Below are positions 47,584-58,558 of a stretch of DNA of 64,000 nucleotides, piece by piece; positions within the stretch are counted from its first letter, which is position 1, and each line of letters begins with the position of its first letter. Source of the DNA: Neurospora crassa OR74A (Eukaryota > Ascomycota > Sordariomycetes > Sordariales > Sordariaceae); NCBI RefSeq assembly GCF_000182925.2, contig NC_026505.1, forward strand, positions 4,774,001-4,838,000, in the 5' to 3' direction. Under the pieces are notes generated by a model, which made no database searches, had not been told where the DNA came from, and saw only the letters and a program-made list of their open reading frames with translations. Both the position numbers and the translations under genes were made by a program.

Positions 47584-48947
47584 ATGGTTGGCCAACCGCC
47601 TCTTACCGGCCTCAAGGTCCTGGAGTTTGCCGGTCTAGCTCCAGGTCAGCCCTCCATCTCTCACTTTTCCTCCGACTTACACACACAGAGGCTTTCGGCC
47701 GAAACCCGGCCGATCTTGAGGTCTCACTTATACACTTCACTTACACTTCACTCTCACTTGGAAAAAAACAAAATGTCACAAAACTAATTCCCCGCTTGGG
47801 AACAGGTCCCTTCGCCGGGCTCCTCCTCGCCGACGCTGGCGCCTCCGTCCTGCGCATCGACCGCGCCGTCTCCGGCCCCGTCGCCCGCCAAGTTCCCGAC
47901 CAACTAACCCGCCACAAATCCTCCTTGGTGGTCGACCTCAAGTCCCCCTCCGGAATCGCCCTCATCAAATCCCTCGCCGCCGTATCGGACGTTCTCATCG
48001 ACCCTTACCGCCCCGGCGTCCTGGAGAAGCTCGGGCTGGGCCCCTCTGTCCTGTGCAGCGACGAATGCAACCCCCGCCTCATCTACGCCCGCCTGACGGG
48101 CTTCCGGCGAGACGGCCGGTTCGCCACCATGGCCGGGCACGATATCAACTACCTGGCTGTGAGCGGGGTGTTGAGTCTGCTGGGGAGGAAGGGCGAGAAG
48201 CCGACGCCGCCCATCAACATTCTGGGAGACTTTGCCGGCGGCGGAGCGGTTTTGTTCCAGGGCATCCTGCTTGCGCTGGCCGCGAGGGAGAGGACGGGCA
48301 AGGGACAGGTGGTGGAGGCGAATATCGTCGACGGAGCGAGTTACTTGGCTACTTTTAACCGGTTTGCGCTCAAAACGGCCGTGGGGAACGCACCGAGGGG
48401 GGAGAACCTGCTGGATACGGGCTGCCCTTACTATGATACGTACGAGACCGCGGATGGGAAGTACATAGCTGTCGGGGCGTTGGAGCCGCAGTTTTTCAAG
48501 GAGTTGGTTAAAGGGTTGGGGTTAGAGGGACAAGGGTGGGAGGAGAGGAGAGGGGACAAGGAGAATTGGCCCGAGCTGAGGAGGGTGTTGGAGCACAAGT
48601 TCAAGACCAAAACGAGGAGGGAGTGGGAGGATATCTTTGACGGGACTGATGCGTGCTGCACGGCGGTGTTTGAGTACGGCGAGATGGAAAGGGAGAGGGA
48701 GCGGTTGGAGGGCGATCAGAGACCCGTGGTTACGCTTAGGGAGACGCCCTGCTTGGCGCTGAGGAGCGATGCGAAGGATGCTAGCCATGGGCAAGGGCCG
48801 GGCGTCAAGGGGGAAGCGTATGTAGGCATTCCCTTGAAACCTGGAAAGGGAGGCGAATCTGTCGTGGAGAAGTGGCTTGGTTGGAAGAAGGGCAAGGAGT
48901 TTGATGTGTTGAATGGGAGCGCTGTCGCTATCAAGTCCAGACTGTAA
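47584..48947 (+). CDS. Alpha-methylacyl-CoA racemase-type CoA transferase (family III)
   Basis: The family includes racemases that interconvert (R)- and (S)-2-methylacyl-CoA so that branched chains can enter beta-oxidation. Exons 47584-47644 and 47806-48947 keep phase and encode 400 residues. The amino terminus LTGLKVLEFAGLAPGPF is typical of family III, and the intron splits the Gly codon of LAPG. GHDINYLAVSG carries His132, and LGDFAGGG carries Asp162. That 30-residue spacing matches the His/Asp acid-base pair of bacterial methylacyl-CoA racemase. The last three residues, SRL, form a type-1 peroxisomal targeting signal. Formyl- or succinyl-CoA transferases of the same family lack the racemase-type His motif, which favours a racemase. 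Confidence 0.9.
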
Positions 48948-49606
48948 CGGATGTTGGTCTCTTTGATGTTATTTCTTGATGGACAGATCATTCTGTGTGG
49001 AACTTTTAAAGGTTGCATGCATCAACATGTACAATACCTTTCTTTCTGTCCTCGTTACCATCTTCCTCTCTGTTGAGTTGCAACCACGTTTCGGAATCCT
49101 ATACATTTGGTTGGTTCTTCGACAGGAAGTGTCATTCATTGTGACTTCATAACCCCCCCTTGTAATGATCATGTCAAGCCCATCAACACCGTGCAAGATG
49201 TGGACCAGAGTTCTTCCGTTCACTTGATCTAAACAGCTCTGATGGACACAAGTCGTAAACATTTTCTGTACAGCTAAACACAAAAACGTGCCACCAAATG
49301 ACACTCTCTTCCCCATCATCACCATCTTCTTCTCTCTTTCATCGCTTTGGTATATCAACTGCTGCTTAAATAATCTGTCATGTCACAAACAACTCCTTTA
49401 TTCTCCAACCTCATTCCCACCCACCCGCCCACCCACAGCCAATTCATCATTACCACCATGATCCCCTAGGACCTTCATCCATACCCCCCTCTTCTTTTCT
49501 TTCTAAGTAATCACTCCCATCATCATCATCATCGTCATCAAAAATAATATATCTTGATCTCGTCTCATAAACAACTCTCTTCGTCTTCTCAAACGTAGTA
49601 CTAACC
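48948..49606. other. 3' flanks of the convergent CoA-transferase and VPS1 genes
   Basis: No gene is visible. Pyrimidine-rich DNA with CAT/ATC repeats lies near 49,517-49,540. Confidence 0.45.
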
Positions 49607-52031
49607 CTACTGTACCTGACTAACGATCTCGCTAGCCTTCGACAGCGACTCCACCATCTGCTGGCATTCCTTCCTCCTGCGGACCGTGTAATCGCTCTCC
49701 TTGAGGAGGTCGTCGAGCTCGTCGGCGCGGTACATGTTCTCGAGGAGCTCCTTTTGCATTTCGTCCTTTGTGAGTCTGGATTTCGTTCGTGTTAGTATTT
49801 CACTTATAGAAATGTAGGCAGTAGCGGCAAAAAGGAAAGGTAAAAGACTTACTGAACAAGGTTCAACATGATAGCCTTGGGAACCATGTCGATCATGGTC
49901 CTCTTGACAATGTTGTAGTACGACTGGATGAGCAGCTTGATGACCTCCACCTCAATGTTCTCGCGCTCAGAAAGAGTACCCGAGGCCTTCAGCGATGGCG
50001 GGGGCGGCTCCATGGCCGCCGCCTTCTTCTTGTTCTTGGCGGCAAAGAAGCTGCCAAAGAAGCCACCGTTAGACCCTCCCTCGTCAAGGTTGCTGCCGGC
50101 CAGGGTGGGGCTAGCGGCTCGCGCGGGCGTAGCGCTCTGCGGGATCGGCTTGCCCGTCTTGGGGTCGACCTGGACTGGCCTGGAACCGTTGTGGCGCTCG
50201 TTGACGATGGCCATGGCCCTGTGGCCGTTGAGGAAGTCGGGGTGGCCCGTGTTGATGTAGCACGCCTCCATAGCGACCAGGTCCTTGACCAGCTTGTTGG
50301 TGGGCTCCATGGCCTTCTTGAAGAAGGAGATGACCACTTGGTGGATCTTCTCCTTGAGGCCGGGATAGCGCCTGTATAGTTGCTTGCTGAGCACGGTGGT
50401 GAGGATGCGGACAAGCTCGTCGTACACGAGCGAGGCGCATTTGAGACTGGGCTCCTCAAGACGCTTGATCTGCTGCTTGACGATGAGCTCGAAGGCCGCG
50501 GTTCCGACGAAGAGAGCGGGCGAGGGACCGGAGGAGTTGTAAAGGATAACGCGAATATCGGAGTCCTTGACCTGATCGAAGGGATCCACTGCCTTGACAC
50601 CGTTCGAGTACAGCTCGTGGAAGACGAAGCTGATTCTGGCGCCACCCGACAGCTCCTGGCTGGAGAGCTCGGTGCTCTTACCGTCAAGAACAGTGCGCCA
50701 TTCGTTGGTGAACTCGGTGATGATGTTAAGGACAATGTTCGCGCTGTTACCGAGAATCGAAGGCCCCAGGGACTCGAGCTCCTGGGTATACTTCTGTAGC
50801 GAGCTGGAAATGCGAGCCTTGATGTCGGGCAGGGTCTGCTTGATGTGCATCATCAGGATCAAGTTGAGCTTCCGGGCAAGGTAGGGCGTGCCGCAGTATG
50901 AGCTCTTGTTACGATACGCCTTGTGGTTCTCAAAGAAGTTCTTCTCGGCCTCGAGCGAAGCGTTGATGGGCTTCTTGTTGTCGATATCCCTCTGGCCACG
51001 GTTCACCACGGGCACGTATCCTAGCCTGAGGGGAATGATGCGACCGGCGAGAATATCAACGACATCGGTACCTTCGTCCATCAAGTCGACCTTTGTAAGC
51101 ACACCGATGGTGCGCTGACCTTCGGGATCCACCTCACGAGCCAGCTTCAAGCCATCCGAGTTGGCCAGATCCACATTGGCAGCGGTAACGGCGAGGATGA
51201 TGGCGTTGGACTTCTGGATATACTTGAGGATCATGTCCCTGATCTGCTTCTCGATATCGCGCGGCTGGTCGCCAACGGGCACTCTGGTCAGACCGGGAAG
51301 ATCGACGAGGGTGAGATTGAGAACGTTGGGCGAGTAGATTCTCAGGTTGATGGGAGCGGGCGAGATGCCGGCATTGCGGCCGACCTTGGCCTCGGTCTCT
51401 CTGCTGATCTCATCGCGGATCTTGTTGAAGTCGTAGAACTTTTGGCCGGGAATGTGAAGGAACTCGCCCCACTCATCCGTGTTGGCAGCCTTGTCGGTGT
51501 TATCGTCGAGCTCATTGCCGAAGCCGTTCTGGGTGGCTGTCCGGTTGATAAGCTGGAGGACGAGGGGACGACGGGTGACAATACCGGAGCCGCGAGGAAG
51601 ACTGGAGAAGAGAACGAACAAGGGTCTCGCGTTAGCAATTTTGGGGAGGGGGGAAACTAGTGTGGAAAGCGAAGAAAGACTAGGGGCGGGGAAAGGGGGC
51701 GGGGGAGGGGGGATGCGCACAAGTCGCGACCAACAATGTTTTCTAGTACTGAACTCTTTCCGCTGGACTGACTGCCGACGACTACTATTTGGGGGAGATC
51801 GATGGGGTTGTTGACGCCGACGGTGGTGAAGACATCCTGGAGCTTGTTGACGAGCCTGTGCGGATGGCGACCATGTTAGCGAACTGAAGACGACGAAAGA
51901 CGATGATGCCCGACCTGCGATAGGCACAAGACTGGAAGGAGTGGACGCAGGACGTGGACGTACTTGATGAGGCCGGGGTCAGAGATACCTCCGGGGGTGC
52001 TGAGCGACCCGGTATTCACGTCTACCGTCAT
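49607..52031 (-). CDS. VPS1: Dynamin-like GTPase VPS1
   Basis: Vps1 is a membrane-remodelling GTPase acting in vacuolar protein sorting, endosome and Golgi traffic and peroxisome fission. Exons are 52031-51964, 51855-51721, 51601-49853 and 49775-49607. All junctions keep phase and give 706 residues, close to the yeast length. The ATG context reads [18 protein letters not shown]. GTPase motifs are GSQSSGKS (50-57), the switch threonine in GIVTRRP, DLPGLTR and TKVDLMDEG. The dynamin middle region follows, then a Gly/Ala/Lys-rich variable insert near [15 protein letters not shown]. The carboxy-terminal GTPase effector domain starts at about [14 protein letters not shown] and continues into the last exon ([15 protein letters not shown]). 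The family call is certain. Confidence 0.96.
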
Positions 52032-53487
52032 GATTGCTGGCTATGCAGAGGTGGACGATGGTGATGTGTTTGTTTGGAGTTGAGGGATGTCGTGTGGTTG
52101 GTGGCAGGCGGTGTCGGCGGATTCTGGTGCCTCCTCCCGCTTCGGTTCGCTTGGGTTTCGGTAGGTAGATAAGGACGGGAGCCTGAACTAGGTAACGTCT
52201 AGAATAGTCTAAGGCGGCGATACGTAACAGCCAGGCGCAAACGTCTCAGAGGTCTCGCGGTCCGTGCAAGCGGCGCTCTGACGGGAGAGGAGACGGACGA
52301 TGGGTATAGAACAAGCCGGCTTGTTGGGACTGGCAACTGGAAGATATTACTACTAGACGTTGGTTGTTGTTCTGGGAGATGGGAATCTTTTTGGTACGAA
52401 GCTGAGGCGATGAGGCAGTCGGGTCGTGTTCATACGACGTAGCGTCCGGCTACCTACGCACAAGCAGGGGGCGCTGAAGGGGGCAGGGTCAGGTCACCGT
52501 GCGTCGCAGGCTCGCAGGCCACTCACAGCACACAAAAGCCACATATGGGAGGGAGTGGAGACTGATGCTGTAACAACGTCTTTGAGGACAAAATAGCCGA
52601 GGAACTCTACACTATGTACACTTCTTTCAAAACTTTGAACTCACTTGTTTTACTCTACAGACAAGTGCAATTACATGTTCTTATCCACAAAGTGCCACAC
52701 ATAGAAATCAATCCTGAAACCCCGCCGTTGTACGCGGCCGGTTACGTATGTCTCAAGGCGTCTTGCTTGCCAAAATGGCTTTATTCTTCTGCCTGAATGA
52801 GGCCGCGTCATGGTCTCACGGATTGGGCGGTATAAAGATGAAAAGTCATTGAGAAGACAAGGCGTGTGGTGGACCGTAAACCAGGCACCTGCTGACACGA
52901 ACCAGCATCTCTGAAAGCGACGAGTTGCTAAAGTGCTCTTGAGCCCACTGCGAAAAAGTAAAGTGTAAACTGAAAACTATCTCTGTTATCACTACATGCC
53001 CCAGCCAATCCGCCCCGATATCCTATGCTACGCTGTATTGATCTGTAACTTGTTCAGTTCTACCCTTTTTGAGGCCTGAGACAATATCTTGACTGTGTAT
53101 AGAAAATATTCTCAAGCCAAAAAGGAAAAAAGGGAAACACAAAACTAATGCAATGCTCTCGTGCCCGCCCGTCCATCCATCGACTACTCAATCATCGCTT
53201 TGAAGCGAGCCCAATATGTAAACACAACGCTGGTTGGTGAGTGTACTATCTTGATCCTTCCATGACATTCCACAACAATCATCAGACTTAACCTTTCGTA
53301 CACTTCATGGGGCTGGTCGTCGTTCCTAGGTAGGTGTGTAGTAATAATGGACCACACGTGCTGCCAGCGGCAAGGACAAACGTGGGGCTGGTCGTCGTTC
53401 CTCAATATTATATGGCCAGTAATGATGGACCACACGTGCTGCCAGCGGCAAGGACCAACGTCCGCTGTTCCAGCTCATCTCTGGATT
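52032..53487. other. VPS1 promoter and 3' flank of the GID7-like gene
   Basis: No gene is supported. A GGTAGGTAG motif lies near 52,159. A tandem duplication occupies 53,309-53,461. Confidence 0.5.
53309..53461. repeat. Two-copy tandem repeat, unit about 75-78 bp
   Basis: Copy 1 (53,309-53,383) and copy 2 (53,384-53,461) share a GGGGCTGGTCGTCGTTCCT start and an ATGGACCACACGTGCTGCC core with the flanking GCGGCAAGGAC. They diverge in a short AT-rich middle. The pair begins 27 bp past the stop codon of the GID7-like gene, so it probably lies in its 3' UTR. Confidence 0.85.
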
Positions 53488-55975
53488 CTATCGCGGCCTT
53501 GCTGTGACGTGGACGTTTCCGTTATTGTTTGCGCCGCTGTGTTCCATACTCTCATCCCAGTCGGGCCATTCGGGGTACCAACTGTCCATCATGGTCAGCA
53601 AAACTGACGGCTGTCCTGGTTCAAAGGGGCTATCAAGCTTACATCTTCACCAACCCATCATCTCCGCAGCTGGCAATCATGCGCGGATCTGAAGGGTTCC
53701 ATGTGACAGAGTTGCAACGCGGTGCATGGGCTCCCTTAAGCCGCGCTACCAAGGTGCCCGTGGACCTGTGGTAGATATATATTGATCCGTCTGTCAATGT
53801 GCCTGTTAGCCCCGTCATTCGCTCTTCAAATGTCGTCAACAAGCTTCCTCAAATTACTTACCCTCGCTCCCAGACAAGACGAAACCCTCATTCGCGCCAC
53901 CAAGGTAAGTTCTGATAAGGAAATCCCCACCCTTGTGCTGATTGTACTCGTGAATGACATCCTTGGTGAGAATGTCATACAAAATCGCTGTTCCTACCTG
54001 TGTATTTACCAACAAAGACGTCGAGTCCTGGCTTATACAGAGTGATGTTCCTCTATCCTTCAGCTCATGTGAATAAACCTGCTCGCGCGTGTGGTAGTTG
54101 TAGACATGAAACCGCTTTTGCTCGTCCAGGGCAACAACCCAGTTTCTATCGGGGGACAGCACCAGGTCTTCCGTTCGATGGTCCTTCGTCCACACGATCT
54201 TGTACACGTCGGCTGATCCGAAGTTCCAGGAACAGATTGACCTGTCCTTGTCGAAGGACCCGGTGATAAGAACGTAGTTGCTTGCCCAAGCGCAACTACT
54301 GACTGGCTCGTTGAATTGGTCGATAGTCCTGAGCAGCGCTCCAGTCTACAACATCACCTCTTGTTAGCGAATGCAGGACAGACAGAGACTTATGGCCGTG
54401 GCTGCCTTTTCCTGCACTTACCTCGGTATCCCACACTTTGGCATTCATTGCGCAAGTGACGAGCATCTTGTCGTCCGGGCTCCATGCGATATTACCTACA
54501 CCCCGGTTGTCGTGTTGCTCATCGCCCGTGTCTAACTTGTGTAGCACTTTGAACTCAGGTACGCTGTAGATGATGACAAGACGCTCCATGCCGCAACTTG
54601 CCAAGCGTGTCCCGTCATGTGAAAACCTCACTTGCCACACTTCATTGCCGTTGTGTTCATCCAGCTTATACTTGGCAATCGTGGGAAAAGCCTTCCTATC
54701 GCACACGTGGTCCTTGTAAAGAGAGGGTGTTTGGAGGGTCGAGTGGTATAGGCAGTTGCTAATTTGAATTTCTTGTGCCTGACTAAGAAGTGCCGCCAAC
54801 CTGTGCTCAGGGAGCATAACTGAAGGTGAAACGAATTCTGGGAGAAACGGGTTAGCAGGTTTGAAGACCCAAAGGTTGACACTCCACAACATACTAGATA
54901 GCTCAGAGAGCAAGGTGTGCCGACTTTCTCCGCGAGCACCGTCCCATCCGGCCTTATCCTTCAGGTCCTCGGCACTCGCACACATTAACAGGCTTGACAG
55001 AAACTCCAGCTTTTGGTGCTGGTCCCCGCACAACGGTGTGAGCTCCGTCCGCAGCACCACCAAAGCCCGTGGTGTTTCGCGCCTTTCCAATAGCTCCAAG
55101 TACTTTTGCTGTCTAAGCCAAAGCTTCATCATGTTGCGATCCGCTCCTGCAGCAAGTATCAGGCCATCCCTCAAACCAGGATCTGCTATTCCAGCAACCT
55201 GCGCATCGTTAAGAAGCTCCTCCGCCTTTCCCCAGTCACCGTCCAAGACAGCCGCTCGAAAGGCAGCCACCGTAGGGTTTTCAAGTCGATAGCCGCTGTC
55301 CTGACTGAGTTTGTCTGCTGCGTCGTTGTAGCCCATCTCCGTCATAGCCTGTATCAGGAGACGTGTAAACTGTTCCCGGTCGTGGCCGTGGTAATTCCCT
55401 GATGGCAACCTTGGGCGGTTCGCCTCCCAGGCCGATCCATTTGGAGGGCCAGATGCTGCCTTGAGCGTCCCATTTCCATTAGATACCGCCATTGTGATCT
55501 CTGCCCGAGATCCATTAGATACGGACTGCCCAACTCCATTCGACGAGTTCTGGCCATCGATGTCGGCCGACATGATGCCGCGCCTTCGCTTGAGTGGTCG
55601 CAGGGACGTATAAGTGGTCGTAGTAGCGGCTGCTGAAGAGGTGGTGCTGACTGAGACGTCGATCGAAGCTAGACGGTATTCGTCTTGTCCGTTTTCGTCC
55701 AAATCACTTAGTCGGCGGCGGCCGAGGACTTGGGACGGAGTGTAGGCGTGCGGGCGGTCGTGTGGGCCTTGAGGGACGTATAACGGTGGGAGACTGGTGG
55801 GAACCGATGGCGTCACGGACGGTGGCTGCGGGGGAGCAGCTGGGAAGGGTGGAGGGGAAATTGGGGCAAGTTCGACAGTGCTGGAAGAGGAAGCCGGAGG
55901 TTGCGGGGTGTTTGAGTGTTGGTCGGAGTTTGGGGGATCTATGGGAACTTGTTGGTTGGGGGTTCGGTCTGCCAC
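53488..55975 (-). CDS. GID7: WDR26/GID7-like protein (LisH-CTLH-WD40)
   Basis: Gid7/WDR26 proteins are subunits of the GID/CTLH ubiquitin ligase that degrades gluconeogenic enzymes. Exons are 55975-54422, 54345-53862, 53790-53643 and 53581-53488, all in phase, giving 759 residues. The first 190 residues are disordered and Pro/Ser-rich with a basic LKRRRG patch. A LisH-like helix pair (about 201-232) and CTLH region (about 236-300) follow. WD40 repeats then run to the end (VWQVRFSHDGTRLASCG, NIAWSPDDKMLVTCAM, VTWNPSDPRMIASCGDDG). The last exon supplies the missing strand plus the conserved WYPEWPDWDE tail. The start is uncertain: the frame opens with GTG where MADRTP would be expected, and I find no in-frame ATG directly upstream. 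Confidence 0.9.
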
Positions 55976-58139
55976 GGTGAAATCGTATCTGGCGCGGGAC
56001 CGATGTCCGTTCCCGCAGCGTTGTTGGATGGTGAGAAGCGATGAAGGTCGGATGGAAGCGAGACGGAATGCTGGCGGTCGTGTGTTAGATGAACACTGAC
56101 ACTGGGGAGCGGAGGCGACAGCACAGCAGCAAGGTGGTCGTGGAAGAGAATGCAGGTTGAGTTGTTGTCCGGTGGTGGTATGTATATCGACGTAGGTAAA
56201 GCTACCTAGGTAGGTAGGGAAGGTGGGCTTTCCCGGTTGCCGCTCAGATAAGGTTGTTGCTTGGTAGGGGACTTGTAGGCAGCCGGAGCCGGCATCTAGC
56301 GGATGTAACAGCGACCGAGGAGACAGCTGAGAGGCTTCAGTTACTTACTACGACGCTGCGACAGTGCGAAGAAGGTGAATGGTGTCTGTTGGTGGTCACT
56401 ACCTCTACGAGCATCGACCACTGCCCTGCACCGAAGAGGGGTCAGCAAAGAGCAACCGTCATCTACCTTAGTTCTGCACTAACTAACAACACTAAAAAGA
56501 GAAGCGCGCCGATCGCGGGGAGAACCGTGTGCAGTCGTGGCCGTTATGGTAAGTAGTTGCGTACTATGGTATGTGCATTGTTGCTTGCCCGGCAATGGAT
56601 GCCTCTGGATCCAATCTCGATGGTCTGGTGTGAAAGAGAGAACGAACGTTGGAAGCAGGGAGAAGTCAAGCACGTCCATGACTTACAAGTATGTGATGAC
56701 GAGGTTGAGTCCAAGCTACCTGCTTCTAGTCGGGAAGTTCGGTCGGATGGAAAAAGATTTGCTTACTGCGTCGGCGGGGGTATTTCAGTATTGACTACTA
56801 GGTGGCTTCTGCTCCAAGGCTCAAGCAAACTTGAAGTTCTTGGGACTTGGGTCTGGTCGGCTGTGCAGCAACTGTTTGACTGACGGTCGGGAAGACTGAG
56901 CTAAAAACAACCTATCCAAGTCGGAATGACGAGCGTGGGCGAAACTCCGAGTGAGTCGATGGCAAACGTTACTACGGACTGGAGTTGACATATCAAGGTT
57001 TGAGTAGTAACATGGTGAGATTATTGAAAGTGTTTAATAATGCCTTGTACCTTAAACTACCGTGAATGAGCAGCGTCACCCAGTCATGTCTACCTAGCTA
57101 TCCGACCAAACGGCTCGAAATAAGTACCGTATTAGCGCGGGCTTCCTACCTGTCGTTTCGAAAGGGCTGGAGGGTGGAGACCTTCGAAATCGATTTCTGG
57201 TGGGCATGAATGTTGCGGTACGCTCAGCTTACAGACCATGCTTGTTTTCCCAGAGTGTCAAGCGAACGATATTGGGCATTTGTGAGACAAAACAGTCGAT
57301 TGCAGCTTTTAAGGCTGAAGTGAGGTGTTGTTTCTTCAGGGAAGAACACTGAAGCCCGGAGCTCCGCCCATCATCCATTTGGTCCTCGGGCCCCACGGGG
57401 ATGGGAGCGGGACCACTAAACACCTGACCCCTGCGGTAAGTGGGGGGAGGGCTTTTACCACAGTATGTACCACTACAGTACACCTGATGCCTCGACTTTT
57501 GCAAATGGACTGAGACTCGAACGCAGCATATTTCTCTTGCTAAACCTATCTCGTTGATTCATATGAGCTCAAACTGATGACTGCTTATTGCGGCTGAAAT
57601 TGAAAAAGAAAAGAAGAGGCGACTTCCGTCGATGTGAGTTTGAGAGAAAGAATGACCCTAGTAGTGATGATGTAGTGTATCTGTCGGAGCGCATGGAACA
57701 CATTCCGGTTGTCGCTTGTGCCATTTTGTGTTGCGGCATCAATGAATGGTAACAGACGGGCTGTGGCCTCGACAAGTCCGGCCACAAATTCCGCCACGGC
57801 ACATAGAAACAGTTTAGAATCTAAGTATGTCCAGTAATGTCAATTTTGTAGTCGTTCGTGTGAATATATATACATTGCGGCATATTGGCCCAGTTGCTCA
57901 TATTACATGAGCCCTCCTGCTCTCCTACAACGAGCCGTCCTCTAACTTTTCCCCCATTTCGTCCTCCCCAAAACTCCCGTACCCAACTTCTTTGGCTTTA
58001 TTTGCCCCCACCTCGTTTCTTTCTCCTCTTCTTCTTTCCAAAAGACGTAAGTCATGTCTTCCCAATGGGGACGCCTTCAGAGTGTATGTGATGTGGATTA
58101 AGCAAAGCATGAAAGCAGGAAAAAGATAAGCTAATCATA

Positions 58140-58184
<45 letters not shown>

Positions 58185-58558
58185 TCTAACGCCAGATGCC
58201 CGTGTGGCCCTCCCAACTCCGGTTTGTGCAGATATGATATGGTAATGTTGAGTTTTGCTCGATCGTGAAAAGTCGTTAAATACGAGTTGTTGTAGATGCC
58301 AAGACGAACTATTGACGATGGAGAGAGAATTGATAGAGCCATGCGTTTGAAATAAGAGTTGGGCGGACTGTGATGAGAGACTCCAGCAACAAGTGATGCC
58401 CGTAGGTGAAGGTCCAGGAATGGGGGCAAAGCTCAACGAGCCAGTCCGAGCCAAGAACTTGGTTTAAACAGCTTCCGCTCCTTCTTACTTGTCACAAGCG
58501 AGATCGCAGCGGTTGACGAGGTGGCACTTGGTACAAAAGGGCGCCGTTTAGCCCTCTT
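55976..58558. other. Intergenic region, GID7-like to PH-domain gene
   Basis: 2.6 kb without a supportable gene. It includes the palindrome CTACCTAGGTAG near 56,200, followed by GTAGG units. A (GAT)n microsatellite lies at 58,140-58,184. Confidence 0.5.
58140..58184. repeat. (GAT)n trinucleotide microsatellite, about 15 units
   Basis: Uninterrupted TGA/GAT units about 375 bp downstream of the PH-domain gene's stop codon. They create spurious poly-His and poly-Ile frames. Confidence 0.95.

Noticed and set aside
58052-58454. Frames with poly-His and poly-Ile
   Set aside because: Both come from the (GAT)n microsatellite.
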